Origin: Serratia sp. Ag1
GTDB taxonomy: Bacteria > Pseudomonadota > Gammaproteobacteria > Enterobacterales > Enterobacteriaceae
Length of the DNA stretch: 41,654 bases
Assembly: GCF_000743355.1 (NCBI RefSeq)
Contig: NZ_JQEI01000010.1
Location: 1 to 41,654, forward strand
Reading direction: 5' to 3'
This document shows, piece after piece, positions 30,272 through 38,534 of the stretch. Made by a program: the position numbers and the translations under genes. Positions within the stretch are counted from its first letter, which is position 1. Each line of letters starts with the position of its first letter. The notes under the pieces were generated by a model. The model was not told the origin of the DNA, did not search any database, and worked only from the letters and a program-made list of their open reading frames with translations.

Positions 30272-30291
30272 GGGCGCAGCATGCTGCGCCC
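30272..30291 (+). terminator. Palindromic hairpin between argG and argH
   Basis: A 20-base perfect palindrome, stem GGGCGCAG/CTGCGCCC with loop CATG, followed only by TTTCG. It lies in the 64-base argG-argH gap. The short U-run suggests partial termination or mRNA processing that would lower argH expression relative to argG. Confidence 0.5.
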
Positions 30292-30319
30292 TTTCGCATA
30301 TTTATTCAGGAGCAAGATT

Positions 30320-31693
30320 ATGGCACTTTGGGGCGGGCGCTTCAGTCAGGCGGCGGATCAGCGGTTCAAACAATTAAACGATTCTCTGCGCTTTGATTAT
30401 CGCTTGGCGGAACAGGACATTGTTGGCTCTATCGCCTGGTCAAAAGCGCTGGTGACCGTCAATGTACTGACGGCGGCGGAGCAACAGCAGCTTGAGCAGG
30501 CATTGAACGCGTTGCTGGCAGAGGTTCAGGCCGATCCGCTGGCGATCGTCAAAAGCGACGCGGAAGATATTCACAGTTGGGTAGAGCAGAAGCTGATCGA
30601 CAAAGTCGGCGATTTGGGCAAAAAGCTGCACACCGGTCGTAGCCGTAACGATCAGGTAGCAACCGATCTGAAACTGTGGTGCAAACACCAGGTCAGTGAA
30701 CTGCATCAGGCGATTATCCAATTACAGCAGGCACTGGTAGAAACCGCCGAAGCCAATCAGGATGCGGTAATGCCGGGCTATACCCACTTGCAGCGTGCGC
30801 AGCCGGTCACTTTCGCCCACTGGTGTTTAGCTTATGTGGAGATGTTGGCGCGGGACGAAAGCCGTTTGCAGGATACGTTGAAGCGTTTGGATGTCAGCCC
30901 GCTTGGCAGCGGCGCGCTGGCAGGGACGGCTTATCCGATCGATCGTGAACAACTGGCTGGCTGGCTGGGTTTTGCATCTGCGACCCGTAACAGCCTGGAT
31001 AGTGTTTCCGATCGCGACCATGTGCTGGAACTGCTGTCCAACGCGGCTATCAGCATGGTGCACCTGTCGCGCTTTGCTGAAGATCTGATCTTTTTCAACA
31101 GCGGCGAAGCGGCATTTGTTGAGCTTTCCGATCGCGTGACCTCAGGTTCATCCCTGATGCCGCAGAAGAAAAACCCAGATGCGCTGGAGCTGATCCGTGG
31201 TAAATGCGGGCGCGTACAGGGTGCGCTGACCGGCATGATGATGACCCTGAAAGGGTTGCCACTGGCGTACAACAAAGACATGCAGGAAGATAAAGAAGGG
31301 CTGTTTGATGCGCTCGACACCTGGATGGACTGCCTGCAGATGGCGGCGCTGGTGCTGGATGGTATTCAGGTGAAACGCCCACGTTGTCAGGAAGCGGCAC
31401 AACAGGGCTATGCCAACTCTACCGAATTGGCCGACTATCTGGTGGCTAAAGGCGTGCCGTTCCGCGAAGCACACCACATTGTGGGTGAAGCGGTGGTTGA
31501 GGCGATTCGCCAAGGCAAGCCGCTGGAAGATCTGCCACTGGCCGACTTGCAGCAATTCAGCGCTGTGATTAGTGATGATGTCTATCCCGTTCTGGCTCTG
31601 CAATCCTGCCTGGACAAGCGTGCTGCTAAAGGTGGTGTTTCACCGCAGCAGGTCGCGAGTGCGATTAGTGACGCAAAGAAACGTTTGGCGTGA
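30320..31693 (+). CDS. argH: Argininosuccinate lyase
   Basis: Fumarase-superfamily lyase of 457 residues that splits argininosuccinate into arginine and fumarate. The family signature [12 protein letters not shown] (with the catalytic serine loop), the segment [16 protein letters not shown] and [18 protein letters not shown] are conserved. The start at 30320 has AGGAG upstream; the frame is open further back across the hairpin. It is the last gene of argCBGH. Its tail is followed by a strong hairpin. Confidence 0.98.
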   Translation: MALWGGRFSQAADQRFKQLNDSLRFDYRLAEQDIVGSIAWSKALVTVNVLTAAEQQQLEQALNALLAEVQADPLAIVKSDAEDIHSWVEQKLIDKVGDLGKKLHTGRSRNDQVATDLKLWCKHQVSELHQAIIQLQQALVETAEANQDAVMPGYTHLQRAQPVTFAHWCLAYVEMLARDESRLQDTLKRLDVSPLGSGALAGTAYPIDREQLAGWLGFASATRNSLDSVSDRDHVLELLSNAAISMVHLSRFAEDLIFFNSGEAAFVELSDRVTSGSSLMPQKKNPDALELIRGKCGRVQGALTGMMMTLKGLPLAYNKDMQEDKEGLFDALDTWMDCLQMAALVLDGIQVKRPRCQEAAQQGYANSTELADYLVAKGVPFREAHHIVGEAVVEAIRQGKPLEDLPLADLQQFSAVISDDVYPVLALQSCLDKRAAKGGVSPQQVASAISDAKKRLA

Positions 31694-31703
31694 TGATGTT
31701 TAA

Positions 31704-31727
31704 CAGGGCCGAGCTTGCTCGGCCCTG
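31704..31727 (+). terminator. Hairpin after argH
   Basis: Perfect 10-bp stem CAGGGCCGAG/CTCGGCCCTG with loop CTTG, starting 11 bases after the argH stop codon. No U-tract follows (ACTGATG). It separates argH from the convergent hicB, whose stop lies 16 bases beyond. Confidence 0.55.
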
Positions 31728-31742
31728 ACTGATGCCGTATGG

Positions 31743-32069
31743 CTATCCTGCCAGCCGGGCACACAGGTAGCGGTTCAGGCTGACACCTTCTTCTATAGCG
31801 TTGATCGCTAAACGCCGATGCTGTTCTGGTGTCAGACGCAATACCAACTTCCCACTGAAATTTTTCTCTGCCAACGCTTCCGGTGGGGTTTCGCCATTGG
31901 CGAGCATGTCTGTTACCACCTGTGCCACCAGTTGCTCAATACCATCCAGTGCCCCGGTGCGTGTTGATGCCAACCAGGACAACGAAGGGAATTCAGTACA
32001 TAGCCCGACGTATTCACCGTCTTCTGCTGACCAAGTGATCCGGTAAGTGTAATGTTCATGTATTGCCAT
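31743..32069 (-). CDS. hicB: HicB-family antitoxin
   Basis: Predicted antitoxin of 108 residues. The N-terminal part (about 1-60) has the degenerate RNase-H-like HicB fold, with the segment YTYRITWSAEDGEYVGLCTEFPSLS. The C-terminal part (about 70-108, LVLRLTPEQHRRLAINAIEEGVSLNRYL) is a ribbon-helix-helix DNA-binding domain. It overlaps the upstream toxin gene by 14 bases, so the pair is translated together. The order toxin then antitoxin is usual for hicAB. The antitoxin should neutralise the toxin and repress the operon. It converges on argH. The symbol is by family, not by recognition of an orthologue. Confidence 0.85.
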   Translation of the reverse strand: MAIHEHYTYRITWSAEDGEYVGLCTEFPSLSWLASTRTGALDGIEQLVAQVVTDMLANGETPPEALAEKNFSGKLVLRLTPEQHRRLAINAIEEGVSLNRYLCARLAG

Positions 32070-32316
32070 TTTCTTCCTCCAGTCTGCTCAAGGCGGCTAT
32101 CACCTGTTTGACCTGATAAACCTTTGCCATACCGCTGTCCGCACGTTGGATGTTAACTCGCGGATCCCCCGGCCAGGGCATGCTGTAAACCTTGTGACTA
32201 CCACTACTCATTCGTGGGGTTCCAAACCAACGGTTGCAGATTTTTACCAGTTCATGAAATTTGATATTGGTCTGCCGTTGGCGAAGACTGACTATGATGT
32301 CGCTAAGCTCTTTCAT
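32056..32316 (-). CDS. hicA: HicA-family mRNA interferase toxin (putative)
   Basis: Small basic protein of 86 residues. The conserved HicA element is a Gly-Ser-His motif in a double-stranded-RNA-binding-like fold; here MSSGSHKVYSMPWPGDPRV carries that His, and AKVYQVKQVIAALSRLE forms the closing helix. HicA toxins cleave mRNA when the antitoxin is lost. The N-terminal MKELSDIIVSLRQRQTNIKF is longer than in short HicA proteins (about 58-60 residues), as in a related longer subgroup. It is the first gene of the pair, with tandem repeats upstream that may be the operator. Confidence 0.75.
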   Translation of the reverse strand: MKELSDIIVSLRQRQTNIKFHELVKICNRWFGTPRMSSGSHKVYSMPWPGDPRVNIQRADSGMAKVYQVKQVIAALSRLEEENGNT

Positions 32317-32331
32317 CCGTACGCTCTCAAT

Positions 32332-32354
32332 ATAGTATCATTAATAGTATCATT
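32332..32354 (-). promoter_or_regulatory. Tandem repeats upstream of hicAB, probable operator
   Basis: Two exact copies of ATAGTATCATT (32332-32342 and 32344-32354), 12 bases apart, lie 16 bases upstream of the hicA start. On the minus strand each contains TACTAT, resembling a -10, so a ribbon-helix-helix HicB bound here would block the promoter. Confidence 0.6.
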
Positions 32355-32435
32355 CAAGCTGTCTGCGGATAAAAATGACGGTAAAAGAAGGTTTCGGCAA
32401 CCGGGGGATAGGCAATCTGGAATGTATTACGCATA

Positions 32436-32466
32436 AAACCGGGCGCAACGGCCCGGTTTGGTTTTT
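32436..32466. terminator. Terminator-like hairpin between hicAB and the prx-grx gene
   Basis: Perfect 9-bp stem AAACCGGGC (32436-32444) and GCCCGGTTT (32451-32459), 6-base loop. On the plus strand GG and five T follow; on the minus strand TTTTA follows. The minus-strand reading could end transcription from the prx-grx gene before hicAB. No plus-strand gene precedes it closely. Confidence 0.6.
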
Positions 32467-32522
32467 ACTCGGATGCGGGGTTAATCACTTGGGCAACGCT
32501 GGCAGCGTTCCGCTATGGTTTC

Positions 32523-32596
32523 CCTAATAAGCGTATTTTCACACGGCACATTGTTGAGTGCCGTGTGAAACCCGTCCGGTATTTTTTCTTATTAGG
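32523..32596. repeat. Nested inverted repeats at the 3' end of the prx-grx gene
   Basis: An inner perfect 13-bp stem TTTCACACGGCAC (32537-32549) and GTGCCGTGTGAAA (32558-32570), 8-base loop, is enclosed by an outer 9-bp inverted repeat CCTAATAAG (32523-32531) and CTTATTAGG (32588-32596). The outer right arm covers the prx-grx stop codon (32592-32594). No U-tract follows the inner stem in either direction. Confidence 0.7.
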
Positions 32597-33323
32597 CTGA
32601 CAGGAAAGCTTCCAGATCGTCACTGCCACCAATGTGACGCCCACCGATAAACACCTGTGGCACGGTAGCGCGGCCACTGACAGCGCGCAGGCTGACGGTG
32701 GTAGCATCTTGGCCCAACACGATCTCTTCGTACGGCATGCCACGCTCTTGCAGCATTTGTTTGGCTTTCGTGCAGAATGGGCAGCCGGGTTTGGTGAACA
32801 GGGAAACGGATTCCTGCACTTTGAACGCTGGAGCCAAGTATTTCAGCATGGTATCGGCATCAGACACTTCAAACGGATCGCCCGGCTTGTTGGGTTCGAT
32901 GAACATTTTTTCTACTACGCCGTTGCGTACCAGCATAGAGTAACGCCAGGAACGAGGGCCAAAACCCAGATCGGCTTTCTCAACCAGCATGTTCATCCCT
33001 TTGGTGAATTCACCGTTGCCGTCTGGCACAAAGGTAATGTTTTCAGCGTGCTGATCTGCTTTCCAGGCGTTCATTACGAAGGTGTCGTTGACCGAAACAC
33101 ACAGAATACTGTCAACGCCGTGCTGCTTGAACACGCTGAACAGTTCGTTATAGCGTGGCAGATGGCTGGAAGAACAGGTTGGAGTGAATGCTCCCGGCAG
33201 AGAAAACAGGATCACGGTTTTGTCTTTAAACAGGTCGTCGGTGGTGACGTCGATCCATTGGTCGCTTTGGCGGGTGTGGAAAGTAACCTGAGGGACTTTT
33301 TTGCCTTCTTGATTAGTAAACAT
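32592..33323 (-). CDS. Peroxiredoxin-glutaredoxin fusion (hybrid Prx5)
   Basis: Thiol peroxidase of 243 residues with its own reductant domain. Residues 1-165 are a Prx5-type peroxiredoxin with the peroxidatic Cys50 in [16 protein letters not shown]. Residues 172-243 are a glutaredoxin with the active site CPFC at 181-184 ([16 protein letters not shown]) and the [14 protein letters not shown] glutathione-binding loop. Such fusions, first studied in Haemophilus influenzae, reduce peroxides directly with glutathione. The gene is divergent to oxyR with a shared 150-base control region containing an OxyR-type site, so peroxide induction is likely. E. coli lacks it here. Confidence 0.96.
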   Translation of the reverse strand: MFTNQEGKKVPQVTFHTRQSDQWIDVTTDDLFKDKTVILFSLPGAFTPTCSSSHLPRYNELFSVFKQHGVDSILCVSVNDTFVMNAWKADQHAENITFVPDGNGEFTKGMNMLVEKADLGFGPRSWRYSMLVRNGVVEKMFIEPNKPGDPFEVSDADTMLKYLAPAFKVQESVSLFTKPGCPFCTKAKQMLQERGMPYEEIVLGQDATTVSLRAVSGRATVPQVFIGGRHIGGSDDLEAFLSA

Positions 33324-33417
33324 GAATTAACCCTTTAATAATAAAAATATTTTTTTGAGTTTTGTGCAGTCTGACTCTGTTGGAAGACATTATTCATGCT
33401 TGGGCTTGATAGTTCTA

Positions 33418-33454
33418 ATCACTCATTGCTATCTTATCTATCGCCATGAGCTAT
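33418..33454. promoter_or_regulatory. OxyR-type binding site between prx-grx and oxyR
   Basis: Four elements at exact 11-base steps: ATCA (33418), CTAT (33429), ATCG (33440), CTAT (33451). They fit the OxyR motif ATAG-N7-CTAT-N7-ATAG-N7-CTAT at 13 of 16 bases. The site ends about 20 bases before the oxyR start, suited to autorepression and activation of the divergent gene. Confidence 0.65.
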
Positions 33455-33473
33455 CATGGCTAGGAGGTAAACA

Positions 33474-34382
33474 ATGAATATTCGTGATTTAGAGTATCTG
33501 ATCGCTTTGGCCGAGCACCGTCATTTCCGGCGGGCTGCTGATTCGTGCCATGTCAGTCAGCCCACATTAAGCGGGCAGATCCGCAAGCTGGAAGATGAAC
33601 TGGGTGTGATGCTGCTCGAACGCACCAGCCGTAAAGTGTTATTCACTCAGGCGGGTTTATTGCTGGTGGAGCAGGCCCGTACGGTGCTGCGTGAAGTCAA
33701 AGTCCTGAAGGAGATGGCCAGCCAGCAGGGCGAGGCCATGTCCGGGCCGCTGCACATCGGCCTGATCCCGACTGTAGGGCCTTATCTGTTACCGCAGATT
33801 ATCCCAACGCTGCATAAAACTTTTCCCAAGCTGGAAATGTATCTGCATGAGGCGCAAACCCACCAACTGCTGGCGCAACTCGACAGCGGTAAGCTGGACT
33901 GTGCGATTCTGGCATTAGTGAAAGAAACCGAAGCCTTTATCGAAGTACCGTTATTTGACGAGTCGATGAAGCTGGCGGTGTATTCCGATCACCCTTGGGC
34001 GCAGCGCGATCGCGTGGCGATGCCGGATTTAGCCGGGGAAAAACTGCTGATGCTGGAAGATGGCCACTGCTTGCGCGATCAGGCGTTGGGCTTCTGCTTC
34101 CAGGCTGGTGCCGATGAAGATACCCACTTCCGTGCGACCAGTTTGGAAACACTGCGCAATATGGTGGCTGCGGGCAGCGGAATCACACTGTTGCCAGCCT
34201 TGGCGGTGCCCAATGAGCGGGAGCGTGATGGCGTGTGCTATCTGGATTGCTATAAGCCGGAACCGAAGCGCACCATTGCATTGGTGTATCGCCCCGGTTC
34301 CCCGCTGCGTGGCCGTTATGAGCAGTTGGCCGAAGCGATCCGCGAACATATGCAGGATTACCTCGGCAGCGCCTTAAAATAG
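33474..34382 (+). CDS. oxyR: LysR-family peroxide sensor OxyR
   Basis: Hydrogen-peroxide-responsive activator of 302 residues. The N-terminal LysR helix-turn-helix is [24 protein letters not shown]. The redox pair Cys199 and Cys208 is at the same numbering as in E. coli ([13 protein letters not shown]), where disulfide formation switches on the regulon. A strong TAGGAGG ribosome site precedes the ATG. It overlaps the convergent sthA by 9 bases at the stop codons. It differs from E. coli mainly in its three-residue-shorter C-terminus. Confidence 0.98.
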   Translation: MNIRDLEYLIALAEHRHFRRAADSCHVSQPTLSGQIRKLEDELGVMLLERTSRKVLFTQAGLLLVEQARTVLREVKVLKEMASQQGEAMSGPLHIGLIPTVGPYLLPQIIPTLHKTFPKLEMYLHEAQTHQLLAQLDSGKLDCAILALVKETEAFIEVPLFDESMKLAVYSDHPWAQRDRVAMPDLAGEKLLMLEDGHCLRDQALGFCFQAGADEDTHFRATSLETLRNMVAAGSGITLLPALAVPNERERDGVCYLDCYKPEPKRTIALVYRPGSPLRGRYEQLAEAIREHMQDYLGSALK

Positions 34383-35771
34383 ACGGTTTAAACCGTTCAG
34401 CGCAGCAACCCGATAAGCTTCGGCCATGGTCGGATAGTTGAAGGTGGTATTCACGAAATACTCGATAGTATTGCCTTCACCTTTCTGCTCCATGATCGCC
34501 TGACCAATGTGAATGATCTCTGCCGCACGTTCACCGAAGCAGTGGATCCCCAGGATCTGCAGCGTGTCGCGGTGGAACAGGATCTTCAGGCTGCCGACGT
34601 TCATCCCGGCGATTTGCGCCCGAGCCAGGTGTTTGAACTGGGCGCGGCCTACCTCGTAAGGCACTTTCATCGCGGTCAGTTCCTGCTCGGTTTTACCGAC
34701 AGAGCTGATTTCCGGTATGGTGTAAATGCCGGTCGGGATATCATCGATCAGGTGCCCGCCTGCTGAGCCAGAGGAAATGGCCTGTGCGGCGATACGGCCT
34801 TGATCGTAGGCGGCTGAAGCCAGGCTTGGGTAGCCAATCACGTCACCCACGGCGTAAATATGGGCCACTGCAGTCTGGTACATGCTGTTGACCTTCAGCA
34901 GGCCACGGCTGTCAGCCTCCAGGCCGACATTCTCCAGCCCCAGCGAATCGGTGTTGCCGGTGCGGCCATTGGCGTACAACAGGCAATCCGCCTTCACTTT
35001 TTTGCCGGATTTGAGGTGCACAATCACGCCATCTTCCGTGCCTTCAATCTTCTCGAACTCTTCGTTATGGCGAATCACCACGCCGCTATTCCAGAAGTGA
35101 TAAGACAGTGAATCCGACATTTCCTGATCGAGAAACGCCAGCAGGCGATCACGGGTGTTGATTAAATCCACTTTGACGTTCAAACCACGGAAGATCGACG
35201 CATATTCGCAGCCAATGACCCCAGCACCGTAGATCAACACGTGACGGGGTTCATGGTTCAATTCGAGAATTGAGTCACTGTCATAAATACGCGGGTGTTT
35301 AAAATCAACGTTGGCCGGGCGATAAGGGCGCGAACCGCAGGCGATCACAATATTGTCCGCGCGGACTGTGTCCTGAGTACCGTCTTGATAGCGAACGCTG
35401 ACGGTATTGGCGTCGATAAAGCGGGCATCACCGGCAAACAGTTTACATTGGTTGCGCTCATAAAAGCCTTGGCGCATGCGGGTTTGCTGGTTAATAACGT
35501 TGTCGGCGTGGCGTAAAATGTCAGGGAAAGTGGCACTGAGTGTGCGGGAGTTATTGTAAAGCGGGTTCTGGTTGAATTCGATGATGCGGCTGACCGCGTG
35601 GCGGAGGGCTTTTGAGGGGATGGTGCCCCAATGAGTGCAGCCGCCGCCCACGTTATTGTACCGTTCAATCACGGCGACGCGGGCACCTTGTTTCACCAGC
35701 CCCATGGCGGCACCTTCACCACCAGGGCCCGAGCCAATGACAATGGCGTCAAATTGATAGTGCTGTTGCAT
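34374..35771 (-). CDS. sthA: Soluble pyridine nucleotide transhydrogenase
   Basis: Flavoprotein of 465 residues, E. coli length 466, that mainly oxidises NADPH with NAD+ to balance the two pools. The FAD motif is [13 protein letters not shown] and the NAD(P) motif is [13 protein letters not shown]. The region corresponding to the disulfide of lipoamide dehydrogenase reads [15 protein letters not shown], with only one cysteine, as expected for this family. It is convergent with oxyR, overlapping by 9 bases, and divergent to fabR. Confidence 0.98.
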   Translation of the reverse strand: MQQHYQFDAIVIGSGPGGEGAAMGLVKQGARVAVIERYNNVGGGCTHWGTIPSKALRHAVSRIIEFNQNPLYNNSRTLSATFPDILRHADNVINQQTRMRQGFYERNQCKLFAGDARFIDANTVSVRYQDGTQDTVRADNIVIACGSRPYRPANVDFKHPRIYDSDSILELNHEPRHVLIYGAGVIGCEYASIFRGLNVKVDLINTRDRLLAFLDQEMSDSLSYHFWNSGVVIRHNEEFEKIEGTEDGVIVHLKSGKKVKADCLLYANGRTGNTDSLGLENVGLEADSRGLLKVNSMYQTAVAHIYAVGDVIGYPSLASAAYDQGRIAAQAISSGSAGGHLIDDIPTGIYTIPEISSVGKTEQELTAMKVPYEVGRAQFKHLARAQIAGMNVGSLKILFHRDTLQILGIHCFGERAAEIIHIGQAIMEQKGEGNTIEYFVNTTFNYPTMAEAYRVAALNGLNRLF

Positions 35772-35981
35772 GTAGGAGAGACCTGTTCTTATACAAAATT
35801 ACAACGGGATCTTAACATCAATAGCGCTGTACACCCAATCACCATTAGACTTTTTGAGGCAAAACACCGTTAGTGCGGCCCGAAACTGTGACAAAGCGCG
35901 TTTGTATAAATGCGGTTGCAATAAATTTGCTATATTGCCGATTCTACGGCGTTAGCTTGAGTGGATGGGATCGATCTGAAT

Positions 35982-36620
35982 ATGCATATAGGCGTCAGAG
36001 CACAACAAAAAGAACGGACTCGTCGTTCCCTCATTGAAGCGGCTTTCAGCCAGCTCAGTGCCGAACGTAGTTTTGCCAGCCTGAGCCTGCGCGAAGTCTC
36101 GCGGGAGGCGGGGATCGCCCCGACTTCGTTTTACCGCCATTTCCGCGACGTGGATGAGCTCGGGCTCACCATGGTTGACGAAAGTGGCCTGATGCTGCGC
36201 CAACTGATGCGTCAGGCACGCCAACGCATTGCCAAGGGCGGCAGCGTGATCCGCACGTCGGTATCCACATTTATGGAATTTATCGGTAACAACCCAAACG
36301 CGTTCCGGTTGCTGCTGCGCGAGCGCTCTGGGACTTCTGCGGCGTTTCGTGCGGCGGTAGCGCGTGAAATCCAACATTTTATTGCCGAACTGGCGGATTA
36401 CCTTGAGTTGGAAAACCATATGCCGCGCAGCTTTACCGAAGCGCAGGCCGAAGCGATGGTGACCATTGTGTTCAGTGCAGGTGCGGAAGCGCTGGATATT
36501 GACATCGAACAGCGCCGGAAGCTGGAGGAACGCCTGGTATTACAATTGCGGATGATTTCCAAAGGGGCTTATTACTGGTATCGTCGCGAACAAGAAAAAG
36601 CATCTGTATCCCGCGTATAA
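35982..36620 (+). CDS. fabR: TetR-family unsaturated fatty acid repressor FabR
   Basis: Repressor of fabA and fabB, which sets the ratio of unsaturated to saturated membrane lipids. The product has 212 residues and is nearly identical to E. coli FabR from [19 protein letters not shown] through the helix-turn-helix [26 protein letters not shown]. The start is uncertain: the E. coli Met at MGVRAQQ is an ATA codon here, so translation probably begins two codons earlier at the ATG at 35982 (MHIGVRAQQ); a GTG at 35961 is another option. It is followed 13 bases later by yijD, as in E. coli. Confidence 0.95.
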   Translation: MHIGVRAQQKERTRRSLIEAAFSQLSAERSFASLSLREVSREAGIAPTSFYRHFRDVDELGLTMVDESGLMLRQLMRQARQRIAKGGSVIRTSVSTFMEFIGNNPNAFRLLLRERSGTSAAFRAAVAREIQHFIAELADYLELENHMPRSFTEAQAEAMVTIVFSAGAEALDIDIEQRRKLEERLVLQLRMISKGAYYWYRREQEKASVSRV

Positions 36621-36633
36621 CAAGGTGAAAATA

Positions 36634-36990
36634 ATGGAAAAATCCTGTCGTGAGAATGGTACTTTACTGCTGGCCCTGATCGCTGGCCTGTCGATAAACG
36701 GTTCCTTTGCCGCGTTGTTCAGCTCGGTGGTGCCGTTTTCGGTCTTCCCATTAATTGCGCTGGTGCTGGCAGTGTATTGCCTGCATCAACGTTACCTGGC
36801 TCGGCCAATGCCAGATGGCATGCCAAAGCTGGCTGCCGCCTGTTTCTTGTTGGGGATCCTGGGGTACAGCGCGATTGTCCGGGTAGAATACCCGCAGATT
36901 GGTTCTAACTTCCTGCCAGCGATTGTTTGTGTTGCGCTGGTATTCTGGATTGGGGTCCAATTGAAGAAACGTGACTCTGTTGAGCAATAA
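36634..36990 (+). CDS. yijD: YijD family inner-membrane protein
   Basis: Membrane protein of 118 residues, function unknown, in the same operon as fabR. Four hydrophobic segments are visible (about 10-30, 34-50, 66-85 and 92-110), with the conserved stretches [21 protein letters not shown] and VYCLHQRYL. The ATG at 36634 has AAGG upstream with good spacing. The co-occurrence with fabR suggests a link to membrane lipid composition, but this is inference only. Confidence 0.92.
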   Translation: MEKSCRENGTLLLALIAGLSINGSFAALFSSVVPFSVFPLIALVLAVYCLHQRYLARPMPDGMPKLAAACFLLGILGYSAIVRVEYPQIGSNFLPAIVCVALVFWIGVQLKKRDSVEQ

Positions 36991-37009
36991 GCTTTATTTT
37001 CAATGAAAT

Positions 37010-37028
37010 GGCGGGTATTGAGCCCGCC
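37010..37028. terminator. Hairpin between yijD and trmA
   Basis: Stem GGCGGG/CCCGCC with a 7-base loop in the 48-base convergent gap. U-richness is weak on both sides (ATTTCATT on the minus strand). It could end transcription from both genes inefficiently. Confidence 0.45.
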
Positions 37029-37038
37029 AGAACTCTTC

Positions 37039-38139
37039 TCAGCGACGTTCCAGTAACACACCGCATTCCATATGGTGGGTGTAAGGGAACTGATCGAACA
37101 GCGCCAGTCGGCTGATCTGGTGAGTGGCCTGCAGTGTTGCCAGATTGGCGCACAGCGTTTCCGGGTTGCAGGAAATGTACAGAATGCGTGGGTAAGCTTG
37201 CACCATTTTCAGGGTATCATCGTCCAGCCCGCTGCGCGGTGGATCGACAAAAATTGTCTCGCAATTATAGCTAGTTAAATCAATGCCTTTCAGCCGATTG
37301 AATTCACGCGCGCCGTTCATCGCCTGGGTGAAATCCTCTGCCGCCATGCGGATAATTTGTACGTTATCGATCTGGTTGGCCGCAATGTTGTACTGAGCTG
37401 CGGCAACGGAAGGCTTGGCAATCTCGGTGGCCAGTACGCGCTCGAAGTTGCGTGCCAATGCCAGCGAGAAGTTGCCGTTACCACAATACAGTTCCAGCAG
37501 ATCACCCTGCGAATCCTTTGTGACATCCAGCGCCCACTCCAGCATCTGCACGTTCATTGCGGCGTTCGGCTGGGTAAAACTGTTTTCTACCTGGCGATAA
37601 ATCATGTCGCGACCGGCGACCGGCAAGACTTCGTCGATATAATCCTGATCCAGCATGATTTTCATTTTCGACGCACGGCCAATCAGTTGCACATCAAAGC
37701 CCTGTTGACGCAGCGCATCACGCAATGCCGCCGCTTCCTGCTGCCATTGTTCATCCAGCTTGCGGTGATACAGCAACGAAGCAATGATTTTACCGCTCTG
37801 CGTGGAGAGATAATCAATCTGGAACAGTTTGTGGCGCAGTACCGGGTTAGGTTTGAGGGCGGCGATCAATTCGCGCATCAGCCGGTTAATCAGCTCGCTG
37901 GCGGCAGGGAAGCTATCGACGCGGATGCGTTGCTTGGTCTGCTGATCAAACATGATGTGGTACATCTCGTCTTCATCATGCCAGATACGGAATTCTGCGC
38001 GCATACGGTAGTGGCTGACTGGCGAGCGGAACACTTCCGGCTCAGGTGCCATGAACGGCGACATCATCGTTTTCAGGCGAGCAGTTTTCTCCGCCAGTTG
38101 GTCGTCATAGCGTTCAATGGGCAAAATCTCGGGCGTCAT
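37039..38139 (-). CDS. trmA: tRNA (uracil-5-)-methyltransferase
   Basis: SAM-dependent enzyme of 366 residues that makes ribothymidine at position 54 of tRNA (and at a site in tmRNA). The SAM motif is [18 protein letters not shown]. The catalytic cysteine lies in [11 protein letters not shown] (about residue 324) and the general base glutamate in [10 protein letters not shown] near the C-terminus. The length equals E. coli TrmA. It is divergent to btuB across a 395-base spacer with the cobalamin riboswitch. Confidence 0.98.
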   Translation of the reverse strand: MTPEILPIERYDDQLAEKTARLKTMMSPFMAPEPEVFRSPVSHYRMRAEFRIWHDEDEMYHIMFDQQTKQRIRVDSFPAASELINRLMRELIAALKPNPVLRHKLFQIDYLSTQSGKIIASLLYHRKLDEQWQQEAAALRDALRQQGFDVQLIGRASKMKIMLDQDYIDEVLPVAGRDMIYRQVENSFTQPNAAMNVQMLEWALDVTKDSQGDLLELYCGNGNFSLALARNFERVLATEIAKPSVAAAQYNIAANQIDNVQIIRMAAEDFTQAMNGAREFNRLKGIDLTSYNCETIFVDPPRSGLDDDTLKMVQAYPRILYISCNPETLCANLATLQATHQISRLALFDQFPYTHHMECGVLLERR

Positions 38140-38265
38140 GGTTCTTCTCGTCAGGCAAATTGGATCTGCGGCGATTGTAGGGAATCAAACCGTGAAGTCC
38201 AGTTTTGTTGCGTTTGGCATTTATTGGCAGTCTAGACATCCATTTTTATTGATCGTAGCATGGCC

Positions 38266-38455
38266 GTCCGGTCTCAAGCAGCGAGTGAAAAGGGAATCCA
38301 GTGCAAATCTGGAGCTGACGCGCAGCGGTATGGGGAAGTCACGGCGATAGCATTTTTGATGCAGACACTGTCCACTGCTGGATGGGAAGTCATCGCCCGG
38401 TGCCGGTTGCCTGCGGCAATCTGCAAATCCCAAGCCCGAAAACCTGCCGGTGTAC
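38266..38455 (+). ncRNA. Cobalamin riboswitch (btuB leader)
   Basis: Adenosylcobalamin-sensing aptamer upstream of btuB. The region GGGAATCCAGTGCAAATCTGG followed by AGCTGACGCGCAGCGGTA matches the E. coli btuB leader. The later parts GACACTG and TGGGAAGTCATC are also present. The B12 box is AAGCCCGAAAACCTGCC (38432-38448), with GAAAACC where E. coli has GAAGACC. The P1 stem is probably formed by CCGGT near 38269 and GCCGG at 38446-38450. Ligand binding should repress btuB. Confidence 0.93.
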
Positions 38456-38501
38456 GTCGCAATAACCATGGCCGTCGCGAATTATCGGCTGTGATCCTGC
38501 G

Positions 38502-38530
38502 GCATCCGCCAATTAAGTTTGGATGCTTTT
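38502..38530 (+). promoter_or_regulatory. Expression-platform hairpin of the btuB riboswitch
   Basis: GCATCC (38502-38507) pairs with GGATGC (38521-38526), loop of 13, followed by TTTT. The btuB ATG is 8 bases after the stem, so GGAT, the only ribosome-site-like string, is hidden in it. E. coli has the same GCATCC/GGATGC hairpin, known to sequester the ribosome site. The short U-run could also allow some termination. Confidence 0.75.
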
Positions 38531-38534
38531 CTGA

